DNA of 64,000 nt from Roseimicrobium gellanilyticum (GTDB lineage Bacteria; Verrucomicrobiota; Verrucomicrobiia; Verrucomicrobiales; Verrucomicrobiaceae): assembly GCF_003315205.1 (NCBI RefSeq), contig NZ_QNRR01000002.1, positions 1,117,344 to 1,181,343 on the forward strand, given 5' to 3'. A program made the translations under genes and the position numbers. Shown piece after piece: positions 60,563-64,000 of the stretch; within the stretch, counting starts at the first letter, position 1; the number at the start of each line of letters is the position of its first letter. The notes beneath the pieces are model-generated. The model was given only the letters and a program-made list of their open reading frames with translations, was not told the origin of the DNA and did not search any database.

Positions 60563-62278
60563 ATGAGCTCTGAACCCGCTGCCGCCCCCGCTTCCACCGC
60601 ACCTCGTCTGGACTTCATCCGGGAGATCATCGCTGCGGATGTGCAGGCGGGGAAGAACGGCGGCAAGGTGGTGACCCGCTTTCCCCCGGAGCCCAATGGC
60701 TACCTCCACATCGGCCATGCCAAATCCATCACGCTGAATTTCGGCATCGCAGAAGACTTCGCGCCGAATTCCCAGTGCAACCTCCGCTTCGACGATACGA
60801 ACCCCACCAAGGAGGAAACCGAGTACGTGGACTCCATCATGGAGGACGTACGCTGGCTGGGCTACGACTGGGGGAAGAATCTTTTCTACGCGAGCGACTT
60901 CTTCGGGAAGCTCTATGAATTCGCCGAGCAACTCATCACCAAGGGGCTCGCCTTCGTCTGCGACCTGAATGGGGAGCAGGTGCGCCAGTACCGCGGCACC
61001 CTCACGGAGCCCGGCAAGCCCAGTCCCTTCCGTGACCGCAGTGTGGAGGAGAACTTGGACCTCTTCCGCCGCATGCGTGCGGGTGAGTTTGAGGACGGCT
61101 CACGCACCCTCCGGGCAAAGATCGACATGGCCAGCCCGAACCTGAACATGCGGGACCCGGTCATCTACCGCATCCTCCACGCACACCATCACCGCACGGG
61201 GGACGCCTGGTGCATCTACCCGATGTACGACTACGCGCATCCTCTCTGCGATGCGCTGGAGGGTGTGACCCATTCCATCTGCACCCTGGAGTTTGAGGAC
61301 CATCGCCCCCTCTATGACTGGCTGATCGCAAACGTGGATGGCCTGCCCAGCCACCCCATCCAGCGCGAGTTTTCCCGCCTCAATCTGAACTGGACGGTGA
61401 TGAGCAAGCGCAAGCTGCTGCGCCTCGTGAAGGAAGGCTACGTCTCCGGTTGGGATGATCCCCGCATGCCGACCCTCAGTGGCATTCGCCGCCGTGGCTA
61501 TACCCCGGCTGCCATGAAGGTCTTCAGCAAGGGCGTCGGAGTTACCAAGTTCAAGGCGCTCACTGATTACAGCGTGCTGGAGAATGCCGTGCGCGAAGAT
61601 CTGAACAAGGTCTCGCTGCGCCGCATGGCCGTGCTCAAACCCATCAAGCTCGTCATCACGAACTACCCTGAGGACAAGGTGGAATTTGTAGACGTGCCGA
61701 ACAATCCCGAGGATCCGAATGCGGGCACGCGCCCGGTGCCCCTCAGCCGTGAGGTATACATCGATGCGGATGACTTCGCCGAAGTGCCTCCGCAGGGCTG
61801 GCGCCGCTTCACCCACGGGGCGGAAGTCCGCCTGACGAATGCCTTCTGCGTCATCTGCACCGACATCATCAAGGACGAGTCCGGCAAGGTGGTGGAACTG
61901 CGTGGCACCTATGATGACAACACCCGCCACGGCAAGAATCCCGAAGGTCGTCCGAAGGTGAAAGCCGCCGTGCACTGGGTGAGCGCCAAGCACGCTGTCA
62001 GCGCCGAAGTGCGCCTCTATGACCGCCTTTTCACCGTGGATGATCCCGATGCGGCCGCTGGCGAAGGCGGAGACTTCATCGAGTTCCTCAATGCCAACTC
62101 CCTCGAAGTGCTGACCGAAGCGAAGCTGGAGCCCTCCATTGCGGAGGCTGGCCCCGGCGAGCATTATCAGTTCATCCGCGTGGGGTATTTCTTCGTGGAT
62201 CCCAAAGACTCTTCCGCTGGCAAACCCGTGTTCAGCCGGACGGTCGGGCTGAGGGATGCATTTGCTCCGAAGAAGTGA
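60563..62278 (+). CDS. glnS: Glutaminyl-tRNA synthetase
   Basis: 571 aa from the ATG at 60563 ([20 protein letters not shown]); an in-frame ATG at 60443 lies in repeat DNA and is rejected. Class I motifs: [20 protein letters not shown] (HIGH) near residue 40, [55 protein letters not shown] (KMSKS as VMSKR), and the C-terminal anticodon-binding beta-barrels ending [20 protein letters not shown]. It charges tRNA-Gln directly, so the indirect Gln-tRNA amidation route need not supply Gln-tRNA. A GCCATCAC/GTGATGGC hairpin follows 25 bases downstream. Confidence 0.97.
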   Translation: MSSEPAAAPASTAPRLDFIREIIAADVQAGKNGGKVVTRFPPEPNGYLHIGHAKSITLNFGIAEDFAPNSQCNLRFDDTNPTKEETEYVDSIMEDVRWLGYDWGKNLFYASDFFGKLYEFAEQLITKGLAFVCDLNGEQVRQYRGTLTEPGKPSPFRDRSVEENLDLFRRMRAGEFEDGSRTLRAKIDMASPNLNMRDPVIYRILHAHHHRTGDAWCIYPMYDYAHPLCDALEGVTHSICTLEFEDHRPLYDWLIANVDGLPSHPIQREFSRLNLNWTVMSKRKLLRLVKEGYVSGWDDPRMPTLSGIRRRGYTPAAMKVFSKGVGVTKFKALTDYSVLENAVREDLNKVSLRRMAVLKPIKLVITNYPEDKVEFVDVPNNPEDPNAGTRPVPLSREVYIDADDFAEVPPQGWRRFTHGAEVRLTNAFCVICTDIIKDESGKVVELRGTYDDNTRHGKNPEGRPKVKAAVHWVSAKHAVSAEVRLYDRLFTVDDPDAAAGEGGDFIEFLNANSLEVLTEAKLEPSIAEAGPGEHYQFIRVGYFFVDPKDSSAGKPVFSRTVGLRDAFAPKK

Positions 62279-62303
62279 GGTGAACCGCGGATTTCGACGT
62301 GAT

Positions 62304-62328
62304 GCCATCACGGTGATGACGTGATGGC
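62304..62328 (+). terminator. Hairpin downstream of glnS
   Basis: GCCATCAC (62304-62311) pairs with GTGATGGC (62321-62328) around GGTGATGAC, 25 bases after the glnS stop. A T-run is missing, so factor-dependent termination or mRNA stabilisation is likely. Confidence 0.5.
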
Positions 62329-62508
62329 CGCATTTGTCGTCAAATGCCCACCCACATACCTCAGGCAAAGTGCACGATGTAGACAGCGCTCATTGCAAAG
62401 TGCTCGACGCGTGAATGCAATCCCGGCAAAAGATAAAGATCCTGCTTATCCATCAATAAGTCTGCGCCACAATTTACGGATTTTTACCTACTAAAATATT
62501 CATAACAG

Positions 62509-62537
62509 TTGCACGTGTTTTCCAGCACTCATAAATT
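62509..62537 (+). promoter_or_regulatory. Candidate sigma-70 promoter giving a leaderless transcript
   Basis: TTGCAC (62509-62514), a 17-base spacer and TAAATT (62532-62537) fit a sigma-70 promoter. The -10 box ends six bases before the ATG of the first 80-aa gene (62544), so transcription would start at or next to the ATG; no Shine-Dalgarno is present. The surrounding 100 bases are clearly AT-rich for this genome. Confidence 0.4.
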
Positions 62538-62543
62538 TTCGCC

Positions 62544-62786
62544 ATGTTGGATCAAAACGTGGGGGATATCGATTTGGATCAGGCCAAGTGGCGTGTGCGG
62601 CATGTGGAGGGACTTTTGCGCCATCACCGCACCAAACGCAGCCGTCCCAACTTCGCATGGCATGTCGACAAGCTGGAACTGATCGACCGGCTCAGCCACG
62701 CGCACGTCCATTTGGAGAAGGAACTGCGCAGCCTTCACACCCACTCCGGCCTCGGCGCAAGCACGACACCTCTTCCGGCGCTCTGA
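62544..62786 (+). CDS. Small helical protein, 80 aa (tandem paralog 1)
   Basis: The core LDQAKWRVRHVEGLLRHH and later LELIDRLSHAHVHLEKELRS match the next gene (LEQLRWRIRYVSHLLEVH and TNYLQHLQKAERELREHH). The two helices with a His/Arg-rich turn suggest a helical hairpin, perhaps RNA- or protein-binding; no known family. It begins right behind a sigma-70-like promoter without a ribosome site. The C-terminal 15 residues (THSGLGASTTPLPAL) are not shared. Confidence 0.6.
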   Translation: MLDQNVGDIDLDQAKWRVRHVEGLLRHHRTKRSRPNFAWHVDKLELIDRLSHAHVHLEKELRSLHTHSGLGASTTPLPAL

Positions 62787-62821
62787 GCAGCGGGCAGGTG
62801 AGTTTCTGATTTTCCCATCCC

Positions 62822-63064
62822 ATGCATGCCACGTTTCTCCGGGAACAACATCTTGAGCAGTTGAGATGGCGTATTCGCTACGTCTCGCATCTGCTGGAAG
62901 TACACCATCGCTCGCACGATCCTTCATGCCTTCGCTGGCTGGCGCAGGAAACCAATTACCTGCAGCACTTGCAGAAGGCCGAGAGGGAACTCAGGGAACA
63001 CCATCCGCGTCCTCTGCCAGCAGTCGAGCAGGTGGAAGTCCTGGCGGCTTCCACTTGCGGGTAA
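62822..63064 (+). CDS. Small helical protein, 80 aa (tandem paralog 2)
   Basis: Same two-helix pattern as the preceding gene, 36 bases downstream: LREQHLEQLRWRIRYVSHLL, then DPSCLRWLAQETNYLQHLQK and AERELREHHPRPLPAVEQVE. Divergence is high outside the helix cores. The ATG at 62822 has no clear ribosome site. The pair is probably cotranscribed. Function is unknown. Confidence 0.6.
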   Translation: MHATFLREQHLEQLRWRIRYVSHLLEVHHRSHDPSCLRWLAQETNYLQHLQKAERELREHHPRPLPAVEQVEVLAASTCG

Positions 63065-63137
63065 AAGCCCAAATGTCACCGCGACCTTGTGAAAGGACGT
63101 CACGGGCCGGGCAGTTTGGTACCCCTGACCACCGACC

Positions 63138-63701
63138 ATGGACACTCATACTCTGCAAAGATGGCTCTCTGAGCCCCGCACAGAACTGATCCAGGCGGTG
63201 GCTGAAGGTATTCGCATCCAGGTCGAGACCCTACGCGCTCGGAACATCGACTTCTACGGCTACGCCCTTCTGCCGGGTGAGCCCTATCAAATCGATAGCA
63301 TCGTCGCCGTGGCCAATACCGAGGCGGACATCAAAGCGCCCCGTACGGATCGCCTTCACCGCTACTACCGATTTGGCGTCGATGAATGGGCACACTGGGA
63401 TTACGACGGATTCGTGGCAGCAAATGCGCTTCTTGTGGAGGCCAACGAACACTTCAAGTCCATGCACCGCAGAGCAGAAGACAACTGCGTGATGGACGAC
63501 TACGAGGTCGCCCACTCGGACGCCCTGCTTGACGCCTTGGTACAGGGACTTGAGTCAGCTCGCGCTGGTGGTGTATTTGGAGGAAGCGAGCCTTTCCTGT
63601 TGGTCTGGATTTCAGACTCAGGACATGAAATCATGATGAAGTCTGCGCGACGACTCAACTCCGCGACCGTGGCACAGGAGTTCATCGCAGAGTTTGGCTG
63701 A
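63138..63701 (+). CDS. DUF4303-like protein, 187 aa
   Basis: MDTHTLQRWLSEPRTELIQA begins the protein. The segments NIDFYGYALLPGEPYQIDSI, VAVANTEADIK, YRFGVDEWAHWDYDGF and FLLVWISDSGHEIMMKSARR match the DUF4303 pattern (FYGfAL...nTE...Rfs.dEW). Family members are small cytoplasmic proteins often found in polymorphic-toxin immunity loci, but no toxin gene is visible here. It ends 200 bases before the heptamer array; that gap (63702-63906) holds no gene. Confidence 0.7.
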   Translation: MDTHTLQRWLSEPRTELIQAVAEGIRIQVETLRARNIDFYGYALLPGEPYQIDSIVAVANTEADIKAPRTDRLHRYYRFGVDEWAHWDYDGFVAANALLVEANEHFKSMHRRAEDNCVMDDYEVAHSDALLDALVQGLESARAGGVFGGSEPFLLVWISDSGHEIMMKSARRLNSATVAQEFIAEFG

Positions 63702-63906
63702 TGTCTGCGGGACAGAAGGACAAGTCTGAAGGCCCGGACCCCTGCCACCTTTCCTCATGCCGTGCATAAGGGTTCAAACAGGGTGTCTAGCATTTGTATT
63801 TTACGCTCCCACGGCAAAATTTAGCAGGCTGCGCAGGCCAAGGCCGCTTCGCGTCACGGCTGCTGGATCATTCGTGCAAATTCCGTTCCTCCAGGCTACG
63901 CCCCAA

Positions 63907-64000
63907 CTGACTACTGACTACTGACTACTGACTACTGACTACTGACTACTGACTACTGACTACTGACTACTGACTACTGACTACTGACTACTGACTACTG
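63907..64000 (-). repeat. Perfect heptamer tandem array (CTGACTA)13, open at the window edge
   Basis: Thirteen identical CTGACTA units (TAGTCAG on the minus strand, i.e. CAGTAGT) plus CTG run to the last base, so the true length is unknown. The same word CAGTAGT appears in the arrays at 37841 and 42722. Unlike the inverted arrays it is homogeneous. Confidence 0.97.

Noticed and set aside
63907..64000. Terminal repeat array as a CRISPR array
   Set aside because: Units are 7 bases with no spacers; no cas genes are present.

Overview
The window looks like chromosomal DNA from a Verrucomicrobiota bacterium, probably in or near Verrucomicrobiales. The basis is high-GC coding sequence, weak or absent Shine-Dalgarno motifs at most starts, and a 134-aa gene (59189-59593) resembling the Minf_1886 / TIGR04138 family restricted to Planctomycetes and Verrucomicrobia. 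Many Tat or Sec exported proteins of the Gfo/Idh/MocA, ThuA and metallophosphoesterase types point the same way. There is no phage, IS transposase, CRISPR array or rRNA operon.

Layout. 1-7.4 kb: end of a serine hydrolase, a small hypothetical gene, a phosphofructokinase, a zinc-ribbon membrane protein, a NadD-NadK fusion that could catalyse two consecutive steps of NAD(P) synthesis, and argS. 7.7-26.0 kb: two tandem, full-length paralogous genes for exported TPR-type giants of 3003 and about 3068 residues. 26.2-35.2 kb: a co-directional cluster of a membrane/coiled-coil protein, MoxR AAA+ ATPase, small hypothetical, DUF58 protein, an S23/IVS-type four-helix-bundle gene, a BatA-like VWA protein and a second VWA/GATase-like membrane protein. 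35.2-47.1 kb: a metallophosphoesterase, a small TPR-like gene, then (minus strand, read right to left) nusA, infB, rbfA, a DHH phosphoesterase, truB and ribF. This translation/RNA operon is split between truB and ribF by about 3 kb of small variable genes. 47.3-55.9 kb: membrane protein, glycosyltransferase, HAD hydrolase, tRNA-Lys, small genes, galT, an oxidoreductase, a ThuA protein and a putative cysteine-peptidase-like protein. 56.1-64 kb: Asp-rich lipoprotein, double-domain M16 protein, two small genes, a ~600-bp foldback structure, glnS, a pair of 80-aa paralogs, a DUF4303-like gene and a perfect heptamer tandem array running off the right edge.

The most unusual signal is a family of intergenic arrays built from degenerate heptamers (octamers in places) with the core C(A/G)GT. 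They occur as inverted pairs. One pair (30-nt arms, 28/30 complementary) brackets exactly the four-helix-bundle gene inside the MoxR/BatA operon, with the gene's stop codon supplied by the right arm. Two similar elements (27894-28030 and 43230-43374) have the same arms but no gene inside. Composite C(G/A)GT arrays flank the insertion that splits the truB-ribF operon, and a pure (CTGACTA)13 array ends the window. Together they look like a filled and two empty versions of a small repeat-bounded element, perhaps related to 23S rRNA intervening sequences, which also carry S23-type genes between complementary ends.

Gene functions are inferred from motifs read by eye; no database search was run.
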